From: Candidatus Kapaibacterium sp.
Lineage (GTDB): Bacteria > Bacteroidota > Ignavibacteria > Kapaibacteriales > UBA961
Direction of reading: 5' to 3'
NCBI GenBank assembly: GCA_023259575.1
Contig: JALRHN010000141.1
Span: forward strand, 1-5,470
DNA: 5,470 nt
Every line of letters starts with the position of its first letter. Position 1 is the stretch's first letter. Of the stretch, positions 1 through 5,470 are shown one piece after another. The notes beneath the pieces are model-generated. The model had not been told where the DNA came from, did not search any database, and saw only the letters and a program-made list of their open reading frames with translations. The position numbers were made by a program, and so were the translations under genes.

Positions 1-769
1 CCAAAATAGAATACCACTTGATAGAAATGATGCATTAAATAGTGCGGTTTCAAATGAACGTGATATAGGTGTGTTCTTTTACTGGGCGCCCAAAGAAATA
101 AGAAAGCTATATTCAAGTTTAGTAAATGATGGTTTAAAAGGTAGTGGTGACTATGGTGTTTTTGCATTTGGAGCATATAATGGACAAACAGCTAATAATC
201 CAGAATTAAACAATGAACCTCATATTGTAAGCCGTTTGACTTATCCTTTTGAATATAAAGATCAAATAGTAGAACTAGGTGTTCAAGCTTATACTGGAAA
301 ATGGGTGATGCCAAAATCAAATGTAAGCAGTGGCGTAAAAACTAGTTCAGACTTAAATTACCTTGACCAAAGGGTTGCAGGAACTTTTGTTTTATATCCT
401 AAACCTTTTGGTATTCAGGCAGAATATACTTTTGGAAAAGGTCCTGAGTTTAATAAAGCAACTAACTCTATAGATGTAATGCCTCTTAATGGAGGATATG
501 TAACGTTAAGCTATTTAACGAAAATAAATCAACAAGTTTTCATTCCATTTATTAGATATCAATACTATGATGGTGGGAAAAAACATGAAAAAGATGCAAG
601 AAGTTATAATGTTACTGAATTTGAAATTGGTAGTGAATGGCAAGTAAATAAAAACTTTGAATTAGTTGTTAATTACACTATCTCCGATAGAAGGTATGAG
701 GATTTTCTAAAAAATGATAATTTTCAATCAGGTAGTTTGTTAAGAATGCAGGCTCAAGTTAACTTTTAA
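1..769 (+). CDS. Outer-membrane porin, Porin_O_P (OprP/OprO-like) family, C-terminal part; 5' end outside window
   Basis: This is the 3' part of a gene open from the left edge; the first whole codon is at 2 and 255 residues are visible. The GTG at 71 could look like a start, but the reading frame continues upstream with family-like sequence (NRIPLDRND and ERDIGV), so the real start lies off the window. The visible protein has alternating hydrophobic and polar beta strands rich in Tyr, Phe and Gly, a YNGQTANNPELN segment followed by RLTYPF, and a C-terminal phenylalanine (AQVNF) as expected of the beta-signal read by the BAM assembly machinery. The pattern matches the phosphate-selective porin O/P family, trimeric barrels that pass anions through the outer membrane. 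The pore lysines and arginines that decide selectivity cannot be judged here, so the substrate is unknown. No obvious terminator follows. The family assignment is inferred from motif resemblance; the outer-membrane barrel is more certain than the exact family. Confidence 0.8.
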   Translation, partial: QNRIPLDRNDALNSAVSNERDIGVFFYWAPKEIRKLYSSLVNDGLKGSGDYGVFAFGAYNGQTANNPELNNEPHIVSRLTYPFEYKDQIVELGVQAYTGKWVMPKSNVSSGVKTSSDLNYLDQRVAGTFVLYPKPFGIQAEYTFGKGPEFNKATNSIDVMPLNGGYVTLSYLTKINQQVFIPFIRYQYYDGGKKHEKDARSYNVTEFEIGSEWQVNKNFELVVNYTISDRRYEDFLKNDNFQSGSLLRMQAQVNF

Positions 770-814
770 TATATAATGTTAATTGTTAATTAGTCAATGA
801 ATGTGATTGCATAC

Positions 815-845
815 TTCCCAAAAATTCTTGCCATAAGTATATTTG
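815..845 (+). promoter_or_regulatory. Candidate Bacteroidota-type promoter for the PH-domain gene
   Basis: TATATTTG at 838-845 is an exact match to the Bacteroidota -7 consensus TAnnTTTG. Twenty bases upstream, at 815-817, lies TTC, one mismatch from the TTG core of the -33 element, at a spacing typical for these promoters. Transcription would start near 852 and give a leader of roughly 65 bases before the ATG at 918. The weak -33 element is the main doubt, and in AT-rich DNA an octamer with six fixed positions can occur by chance. Confidence 0.4.
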
Positions 846-917
846 CAGAATAAGTACAATAATGGCTAAACTATTAAGTTGATCAGATAATTTTATTAAG
901 TAAACAGATATACTACA

Positions 918-1295
918 ATGGGTCTATTTTCAGCATTACTCGGCAATGCAGGTGCCGTAAGTCAAGATGAGTTACAAAAACAATACAGTCAACTATTATG
1001 CGATGGCGAAGAAATTGAACTTGGATTCAAAATCATTCGTGATATGTTCATCTTTACTAATAAAAGATTGATTTTAGTTGATAAACAAGGAATTACAGGT
1101 AGCAAGACAGAATACAAATCAGTTTCCTACAAAAGTATTACTCGTTTTAGCATTGAAACAACAGGTACTTTTGACTTAGATGCTGAACTTAAAATTTGGG
1201 TTTCTAGCGAAATTGAACCAAGTATTAGCAAACAGTTTAATAAATCAGTAAATGTTTATGATGTTCAAAAAGTCTTAGCTCATCATGTTTTATAA
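918..1295 (+). CDS. Bacterial PH-domain protein (bPH_1/YvbH-like, formerly DUF1696)
   Basis: This is a complete 125-residue protein that is nearly all one bacterial pleckstrin-homology-like domain. The hallmarks are a short N-terminal helix (about residues 14-27), then FIFTNKRLILVDKQGITGSK (residues 44-63), a Y-K-S-I element near 71-74 that follows Y66-K67-S68, and the segment FSIETTGTFDLDAELKIWVS (77-96), the signature of PF08000. The C-terminal helix is about 111-123. There is no signal peptide or membrane segment, so the protein should be cytosolic. Members of this family form ring-shaped oligomers in solved structures, but their cellular role is not established, and lipid binding should not be assumed from the name. 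The ATG at 918 is the only sensible start; no Shine-Dalgarno sequence precedes it, only A/T-rich DNA. The gene ends with tandem TAA stops (1293-1298). It sits 148 bp after the porin and appears to have its own promoter; no neighbour suggests a function. Confidence 0.88.
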   Translation: MGLFSALLGNAGAVSQDELQKQYSQLLCDGEEIELGFKIIRDMFIFTNKRLILVDKQGITGSKTEYKSVSYKSITRFSIETTGTFDLDAELKIWVSSEIEPSISKQFNKSVNVYDVQKVLAHHVL

Positions 1296-1382
1296 TAAAC
1301 ATATTCTCTTCATCAGTAATTATTAATAAGTATTATTGAGAAAATCTGATAGTTAAAAGTACATATAACAATTGAACACATA

Positions 1383-2036
1383 ATGAAATCCTTTCAAACA
1401 TCTACTGGTTTTTTGGTGATTGTAATGTCTGCTCTGGGTTTTCTAAGTTGTAATAATCAAGCTCCGCACAAAATTGCTGAACAAAAGCTTCAGAATTCTA
1501 CTCAAAAACTAATTGATACAATACAAAACATTTCTACTGAAAAAGAAGAAACGAAACAAGTCGATAGTGTTTATGTAGTTATATGCTCTGAAAAAGAGCT
1601 GCCAAACCCTGATGCCCAAGACCCAATCATTAACAAAACATGTCTATTTAAAGACTATAAAACAATTTCTATAGGATCTCCTGATTATAAAGGAAGATAT
1701 TCTTATGAATATAAACTCTATAAAAAACAATCAAATGGAACATTTAAAAAAGTAAAGAATGTGTCCTTATTTAATGAAAAGAAAAATGAATTATTATCTC
1801 TCATTAATGCTAAAATCAAAAAAGAATATGATCTATATGCACAAGACCCAGAATCTAGAGATTGCTTTGATCAGATGTCTTTTGTTCCTTTTACTTTTGA
1901 ACAATTAGGTATCGATTTTAATAATAATTCTATAAATTTTAATGTGACTTTTGGTTTAATAAGCGCATGTATGAACGTAGATGGAACAAGCATTGAATTC
2001 AGTTTACATGAAATTAAACAATATCTAAACCCATAA
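1383..2036 (+). CDS. Hypothetical lipoprotein with four cysteines, possibly DUF3298-like at the C-terminus
   Basis: This is a complete 217-residue protein. It begins with a lipoprotein signal peptide: charged start (MKSF), hydrophobic core at about residues 9-21, and an FLSC lipobox with the lipidated cysteine at 23. The residues after Cys23 (NNQAPHK) lack the acidic run that exports lipoproteins to the cell surface in several Bacteroidota, so a periplasm-facing anchor is more likely. A Gln/Lys/Thr-rich linker (about 26-60) leads to a globular domain (about 62-216) holding Cys68, Cys87, Cys161 and Cys196, enough for two disulfides. The end, with an FVPFTFEQLGI stretch and a final EIKQYL, recalls the DUF3298/RsiV-like fold, but the resemblance is weak and I would not assign the family. 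The start at 1383 is set by the signal peptide. No Shine-Dalgarno sequence precedes it. It may be cotranscribed with the PH-domain gene 87 bp upstream, or have its own weak promoter. Function unknown. Confidence 0.85.
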   Translation: MKSFQTSTGFLVIVMSALGFLSCNNQAPHKIAEQKLQNSTQKLIDTIQNISTEKEETKQVDSVYVVICSEKELPNPDAQDPIINKTCLFKDYKTISIGSPDYKGRYSYEYKLYKKQSNGTFKKVKNVSLFNEKKNELLSLINAKIKKEYDLYAQDPESRDCFDQMSFVPFTFEQLGIDFNNNSINFNVTFGLISACMNVDGTSIEFSLHEIKQYLNP

Positions 2037-2068
2037 TATGAGATTATTCATCTTAAACAGATCCCCTT

Positions 2069-2734
2069 TTATAATAGACGCCCTTCCCTTTTAAGATATA
2101 ATTCTGCTTTTTTCCATTCTGGATAACAATGTTCAATTTCTTGCCAAAATTCAGCTCCATGATGAAAATATTTGGTATGTACTAATTCATGAATAATCAG
2201 GTAATGAAGTGCATATTCAGGTGCACGCATAATCTTTGTATTAAAATTCAAATTCCCTTTAGATGAACAACTTCCCCATTTCGATTTTTGTGATTTTATA
2301 GCAATATTACCATACCTAAAATTATATCGTTCTGCATATTTTTTCACTATTGGTGGTATAATATCCTGAGCCTGTTCTTTATACCATTGTTTTTTTTGTT
2401 CAGGACTTTCCACATTAATCGTCGACTTAATAATCTTGTCTACTTTATCAATAATCCCCTTAAATCCTGCATTTGTATCAAAATGCACTGTATATAAGTC
2501 ACCCATAAATAACAGCGTACCAGGTTTTTCTTCGACATAAAGAGCTTTTAATTCTGCTACTTTAGACCGTTGCTTTTCTATCCATGATTGATGATGCCCA
2601 ATAAATGCAACAATATCCTTATTTGAAGCCCTTAAAGGGACAGTACACAGAATTTTATTATCCTTTATCGATACTCGTAAAGTAAAACGCTTTACTTTTT
2701 TCTTAATAATTTCTATGTATTGGTGATTATCCAT
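2069..2734 (-). CDS. YgjP-like (DUF45/PF01863, M48-type) zinc metallopeptidase
   Basis: This is a cytosolic zinc-dependent peptidase-like protein, 221 residues from the chosen ATG at 2734. The N-terminal beta-rich part (about residues 5-100, including KRFTLRVSI and the TVPLRAS stretch) is followed by KSKWGSCSS (about 150-158), the conserved KWGSCS motif. Then comes the zinc site HELVH (His182, Glu183, His186) and a downstream HGAEFW, matching H-x-x-x-F-W, whose His192 is the likely third ligand. All expected catalytic residues are present, so the enzyme should be active. No signal peptide is seen. An in-frame ATG at 2770 would add 12 residues, but it lies inside the terminator hairpin of the upstream gene, and family members normally begin just before the YIEIIKKKVKRFTL-type strand, so I prefer 2734. 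No promoter is evident in the few bases between terminator and start. Substrates of the family are poorly known; some members sit beside type I restriction genes, which is not the case here. Confidence 0.9.
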   Translation of the reverse strand: MDNHQYIEIIKKKVKRFTLRVSIKDNKILCTVPLRASNKDIVAFIGHHQSWIEKQRSKVAELKALYVEEKPGTLLFMGDLYTVHFDTNAGFKGIIDKVDKIIKSTINVESPEQKKQWYKEQAQDIIPPIVKKYAERYNFRYGNIAIKSQKSKWGSCSSKGNLNFNTKIMRAPEYALHYLIIHELVHTKYFHHGAEFWQEIEHCYPEWKKAELYLKREGRLL

Positions 2735-2749
2735 GAATATATATCTATC

Positions 2750-2784
2750 AAAAAAAAGCCCCATTTTCATATGAAAACAGGGCT
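2750..2784 (-). terminator. Strong intrinsic terminator of the Ig-repeat surface protein gene
   Basis: Read on the minus strand, 2784 to 2757 forms a continuous inverted repeat: AGCCC at the base, two G-T wobbles, four T-A pairs and one C-G pair closing a four-base ATAT loop, ending in GGGCT. Twelve pairs form with no bulge. A run of eight T bases (2757-2750) follows at once, as in a textbook Rho-independent terminator. It begins 20 bp after the stop codon at 2804. No T-run follows on the plus strand, so it works in one direction only. Confidence 0.88.
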
Positions 2785-2803
2785 CGAAAGGATTGCTTCG
2801 GTA

Positions 2804-5470
2804 TTACTTAATAATTGTCATAGACTTAGTAATTGACATATCAGATGTCTGCAATGTATAATAATATACACCTGCAGGCATAGTATTCATCTGAACTGGA
2901 TATTCATGCATACCAGCTTCCATAATACCTGGCTCTATATTTAAAATAGAAGAACCTAATATATCACGAATCTGTACTGTGACTTTGCTTGCTGATGGGA
3001 GATAATATTGAATAGTAACATTTCCATCGCTTGGATTTGGCTTGCTCCAAAGCATCCATGCATGTTCATTATCTTCTAATGAAGCTGGGCCAATTACAGT
3101 ATGAACAGCAGTATTGGATGTATCTGCATTACACATTCCCTTTACGATACAGTAATAAGAACCATTTTGCGCTCTTTTTGCATCAGGAACTATATATGCA
3201 GAATTGATTGCACCAGAAATTGGATTACCATCTTTATACCATTGATATGTTAATCCGGTACCACGTGCAGTAATTTCTAATTTCATGGTATCACCGAACT
3301 TGCTATCAGAAACTGTAGACAAATCCTTAATAATTGTATCATTTTGCATTCCTACAAAATTCACAATTGTTGATGAGTCAACACCACAAGCGGAAGTAAT
3401 AATACATTTATAATCCAAATCATAGGATACTTGTGTTATATCTTCTAATTTTTTGATAGCAAGATTTAATACTATTTCAGATGTATCTGAACCCAATGAT
3501 AAAATAGCTGTAGAGGTATCTGCGCCTACTGGTCTTGGATTTCCACGAACATATACCCATTTATAACTTACATTATTACCTTTTATTATTGCATTTGCTT
3601 TTGCTGATGTTCCAACACAGGCTGTTATGCTAGGAACTGGTTGCTGAATAATAGCTGGTGGAGTATTTAATGTTAATCGTGCAGCTGAAGATGTAGAAGA
3701 AACAGATCCAATAACATTACCAATAGTAGTTACTTTTACTGTATACTCTGCAATATCATTAATATCTGCATTTGTAATTGTTAATGTAGAAGTTGCTGAA
3801 CCTGAAATATTACCTTGATCTGTTATTGCTATTCCATTTTTAAACCATTGATATGCAATATCAACGCCATTAGGAGTTGTTTTAGCACTTGCAGCTAATT
3901 TTGCTTCAGAACCTTTACAGATTTCAATATCTTTTGGATTACTTGTAATGCCAATACTTAATATCGAAACTTTTACTTCATCAGAAATTATCATTCCGCA
4001 ATTGCCTGGTCCTTTCGCTACACATGAATATAAACCAACTGTATCTGAAGATTGTAAATCACGAATAATCAGTGTAGGAGAATTAGCTCCACTAATGCGT
4101 GTATCATCTTCTACAATTAATCCATCTTTGAACCATTGATAAGTAATAACAAAATTACCATTTGCCTCTACTTCTAATTTTACGGTAGACCCTTTAACGG
4201 CAATCTTGCTTTCTGGTTGACGTAATACTACTAATGGTCTATTTACATATAATACAGCTGTATCAGATGAAATATTGCTACAAGGGGCTTTCCCACCAAT
4301 TGCACAATGATACAATCCAGATTCATTTGGGGTAGTATTAGCTATCATAATTGATGGCTTATTTTGATTTGTTAATGGTTTTCCATCTTTATACCATTGA
4401 TATGTAACACCTGTTCCATATGCAGATGCTACCATATAAATAGTATCACCCAAACATGTATTTCTGGATTTTGGTTGTAGCAAAATTGTAGGTGGAATAT
4501 AGAATGTTAATGGTATGATTTCTGAAAGATTAGATGGATGTTCAGCATCTACAATGCGGATACTAGCATTAGTAGTTGAATCTTTAAAATCATTTGGAAT
4601 CCATGTCATACTGCCAGAAGCACCATTTGCTTCATCATCGATAGAAAAGTATGTTCTTCCTGTAGAAGATCCATATGAATATTGAAGATTAGCTTTTTCA
4701 ACACCTCTGGATACCCATGTAATTTGAACAGGCTTTCCTACGCAGAAAACTTGTCCAGGATTGATATTCGTAATACGTATTTGAGGAGTACTAAAATTGA
4801 TAGCATTTAATCCACCAATTTGATTTACTGTACTTACACCAGCCCAAATTCCATCTTCATCTGTCCAAGAACGCAATAAATTTCCATTAATATCTCTTTG
4901 TTCCATTCTCCTAATTCCATTAGAAGAACTACTAGGAATAAGCGTTGCCCATGCACCAACTGTATTATCTAATAATTTATAGTAAGGTGCAAAAGTAACT
5001 GTATCACTTAATGTTCCATCATCTTGAACTATCGCTGTAGATAAAGGATTACCTGTACCCGCTGTATTGTCATATAACATAACAAATGTTTTTTGAGCTA
5101 ATCCACTTTGATTATCATAAATACCTGTTGCATTTGTAGACAAAGAACCAAAATCAATAGCTTTGGTTGTATTTGTTGTATTTAAAGTATCTGCAACATA
5201 TCCATTGATAGGATTATCAGTCAAAATCACACGCCATATAACATTATTTCCAGCACCAAAAGCAGTATTTGTAGTTGGAACTAGATTAATCCATAATGTT
5301 TTTGATGTTTCATTTACTCCAGTAGTAAATGAAGAATTAGAAGCCGGGCTTGCTGTGGAAGCCAAAAATCTATTGAAACTATAAAGATATGTTCCAGTTG
5401 CTGCATCATAATGATAATTATTTCCACCACCAATACCTGATGTCAAAACACTATTTACTGCACCAGAAAT
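2804..5470 (-). CDS. Large secreted Ig-repeat surface protein with T9SS type A sorting domain; 5' end outside window
   Basis: The frame is open to the right edge, so the N-terminus and signal peptide are missing; 888 residues are visible, numbered here from the edge. A TTG at 5446 is not a convincing start. Residues 1-226 are Thr/Asn/Ser-rich and beta-like, with a segment near 186-210 (RRMEQRD, then a WTDEDGIW element); I do not recognise a family. Residues 228-326 resemble a Kre9/KNH-type beta-sandwich (GKPVQITWVS, then SYGSSTGRTYFS and MTWIPNDF). Five Ig-like domains follow (about 327-412, 413-503, 504-602, 603-708, 710-795), each with a core tryptophan (359, 446, 542, 638, 744), four of them in a YQW(Y/F)K(D/N)G motif. 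Residues 803-888 are the T9SS sorting domain (KPNPSDGNVTIQYYLP, then AGMHEYPVQM, PAGVYYYTL and a terminal KSMTIIK), cleaved after transport across the outer membrane. The role is probably surface adhesion or matrix; no enzymatic domain is visible. Confidence 0.9.
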   Translation of the reverse strand: MSGAVNSVLTSGIGGGNNYHYDAATGTYLYSFNRFLASTASPASNSSFTTGVNETSKTLWINLVPTTNTAFGAGNNVIWRVILTDNPINGYVADTLNTTNTTKAIDFGSLSTNATGIYDNQSGLAQKTFVMLYDNTAGTGNPLSTAIVQDDGTLSDTVTFAPYYKLLDNTVGAWATLIPSSSSNGIRRMEQRDINGNLLRSWTDEDGIWAGVSTVNQIGGLNAINFSTPQIRITNINPGQVFCVGKPVQITWVSRGVEKANLQYSYGSSTGRTYFSIDDEANGASGSMTWIPNDFKDSTTNASIRIVDAEHPSNLSEIIPLTFYIPPTILLQPKSRNTCLGDTIYMVASAYGTGVTYQWYKDGKPLTNQNKPSIMIANTTPNESGLYHCAIGGKAPCSNISSDTAVLYVNRPLVVLRQPESKIAVKGSTVKLEVEANGNFVITYQWFKDGLIVEDDTRISGANSPTLIIRDLQSSDTVGLYSCVAKGPGNCGMIISDEVKVSILSIGITSNPKDIEICKGSEAKLAASAKTTPNGVDIAYQWFKNGIAITDQGNISGSATSTLTITNADINDIAEYTVKVTTIGNVIGSVSSTSSAARLTLNTPPAIIQQPVPSITACVGTSAKANAIIKGNNVSYKWVYVRGNPRPVGADTSTAILSLGSDTSEIVLNLAIKKLEDITQVSYDLDYKCIITSACGVDSSTIVNFVGMQNDTIIKDLSTVSDSKFGDTMKLEITARGTGLTYQWYKDGNPISGAINSAYIVPDAKRAQNGSYYCIVKGMCNADTSNTAVHTVIGPASLEDNEHAWMLWSKPNPSDGNVTIQYYLPSASKVTVQIRDILGSSILNIEPGIMEAGMHEYPVQMNTMPAGVYYYTLQTSDMSITKSMTIIK
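2807..3064 (-). other. Region encoding the T9SS type A C-terminal sorting domain
   Basis: The last 86 codons of the surface-protein gene encode a beta-sandwich of the TIGR04183 type. The order is W-S-K-P-N-P-S-D-G, a Val/Ile-rich strand ending LP, VQIRDILG, a G-x-x-x-A-G-x-H turn, PAGVYYYTL, and a short Lys-flanked C-terminal strand. In characterised systems this domain directs the protein through the T9SS translocon, and is then removed and often replaced by a lipopolysaccharide linkage. The FlgD-like G-I-M-E-A-G-M-H turn is common in Chlorobi, Ignavibacteria and Kapabacteria proteins as well as in Bacteroidota. Confidence 0.85.
3086..4492 (-). repeat. Five tandem Ig-like domain repeats within the surface-protein gene
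   Basis: The repeats are spaced by core-tryptophan distances of 87, 96, 96 and 106 residues. They are diverged as proteins, but the first and last repeat share an identical 23-base stretch (4383-4405 and 3228-3250) that encodes the YQWYKDG core. The second and third repeats carry near-copies at about 4119-4142 and 3832-3855. The fourth repeat is the most diverged, with YKWVYVRG and an insert before its F strand. The pattern suggests domain duplication followed by drift, with the central motif under selection. Confidence 0.75.
4493..4789 (-). other. Region encoding a Kre9/KNH-like beta-sandwich domain
   Basis: Residues 228-326 of the surface protein follow the pattern seen in Ser-Thr-rich/Kre9-KNH-type domains (PF10342). 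They open with P-Q-I-R-I-T-N-I-N-P-G, continue with C-x-G-K-P-V-Q-I-T-W, a strand resembling Y-S-x-x-x-G-x-x-Y-F, then M-T-W-I-P, and end with A-S-I-R-I-V-D and a closing hydrophobic strand. In bacteria this domain commonly lies between catalytic or unknown modules and Ig or sorting domains in secreted proteins. The assignment is by pattern recall and is moderate. Confidence 0.5.

Noticed and set aside
71..769. GTG at 71 as a true start of the porin
   Set aside because: The frame is open to the left edge and the upstream residues fit the porin family; a start here would lack a signal peptide, which an outer-membrane barrel needs.
778..791. Tandem GTTAATT repeat after the porin gene
   Set aside because: Two 7-base copies in AT-rich sequence, with no hairpin or known site; likely chance.
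797..853. 18-codon reading frame in the porin-PH gap (MNVIAYFPK...)
   Set aside because: It is too short, has no ribosome-binding signal, and overlaps the candidate promoter.
1285..1302. Six-base inverted repeat (ATGTTT/AAACAT) around the stop of the PH-domain gene
   Set aside because: The stem has only one G-C pair and is not followed by a T-run; it is expected by chance in AT-rich DNA.
1331..1338. TATTATTG as a possible -7 element for the lipoprotein gene
   Set aside because: It has one mismatch to TAnnTTTG and no TTG at the right distance upstream; too weak to list as a promoter.
3948..4139. 63-codon plus-strand reading frame
   Set aside because: It lies wholly antisense to the Ig-repeat gene, whose protein sequence is clearly genuine, and its translation shows no domain or start signal.
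5163..5384. 73-codon plus-strand reading frame with hydrophobic stretches
   Set aside because: It is antisense to the surface-protein gene; the Val/Phe-rich translation is what the complement of Asn/Thr-rich codons gives.
5450..5470. ISGAVNS at the right edge resembling ISGAINS of the fifth Ig repeat, hinting at another Ig domain upstream
   Set aside because: About 12 shared bases are suggestive, but the residues that follow do not continue the Ig pattern (no D-x-G-x-Y-x-C), and the rest is off the window.

Overview
The window is AT-rich DNA that fits a member of the Bacteroidota or the related Chlorobiota/Ignavibacteria/Kapabacteria group (FCB bacteria). The main evidence is a large secreted protein on the minus strand ending in a type A C-terminal sorting domain of the type IX secretion system (T9SS), a system confined essentially to this group. 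Three further signs agree: a TAnnTTTG-type promoter element at 838-845, no Shine-Dalgarno sequence before any visible start codon, and a Porin_O_P-like outer-membrane barrel. The genus cannot be read from this sequence.

Layout, left to right. Positions 1-769 (+) hold the C-terminal part of an outer-membrane porin whose start lies off the left edge. After a 148-bp gap with a candidate promoter comes a small bacterial PH-domain protein (918-1295, +). An 87-bp gap separates it from an unrecognised lipoprotein (1383-2036, +). A 32-bp convergent junction leads to a minus-strand YgjP-like zinc metallopeptidase (2069-2734, -). Upstream of that, also on the minus strand, is a very long multidomain surface protein (2804-5470, cut by the right edge). 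It has a kinship-less N-terminal region, a Kre9/KNH-like beta-sandwich, five Ig-like repeats and the T9SS signal. A strong intrinsic terminator at 2750-2784 closes this gene and overlaps the first possible start codon of the metallopeptidase, which argues for the internal start at 2734.

Functionally this is a set of mostly independent genes with a cell-envelope bias (porin, lipoprotein, secreted Ig-repeat protein), not an evident pathway or operon. I found no mobile element, CRISPR array, tRNA or rRNA, and no convincing new multi-gene system. The items most worth a second look are the terminator that covers a potential start codon, the unassigned N-terminal region and uneven cysteine pattern of the Ig-repeat protein, and the orphan four-cysteine lipoprotein. 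No stretch longer than 300 bases lacks a gene.
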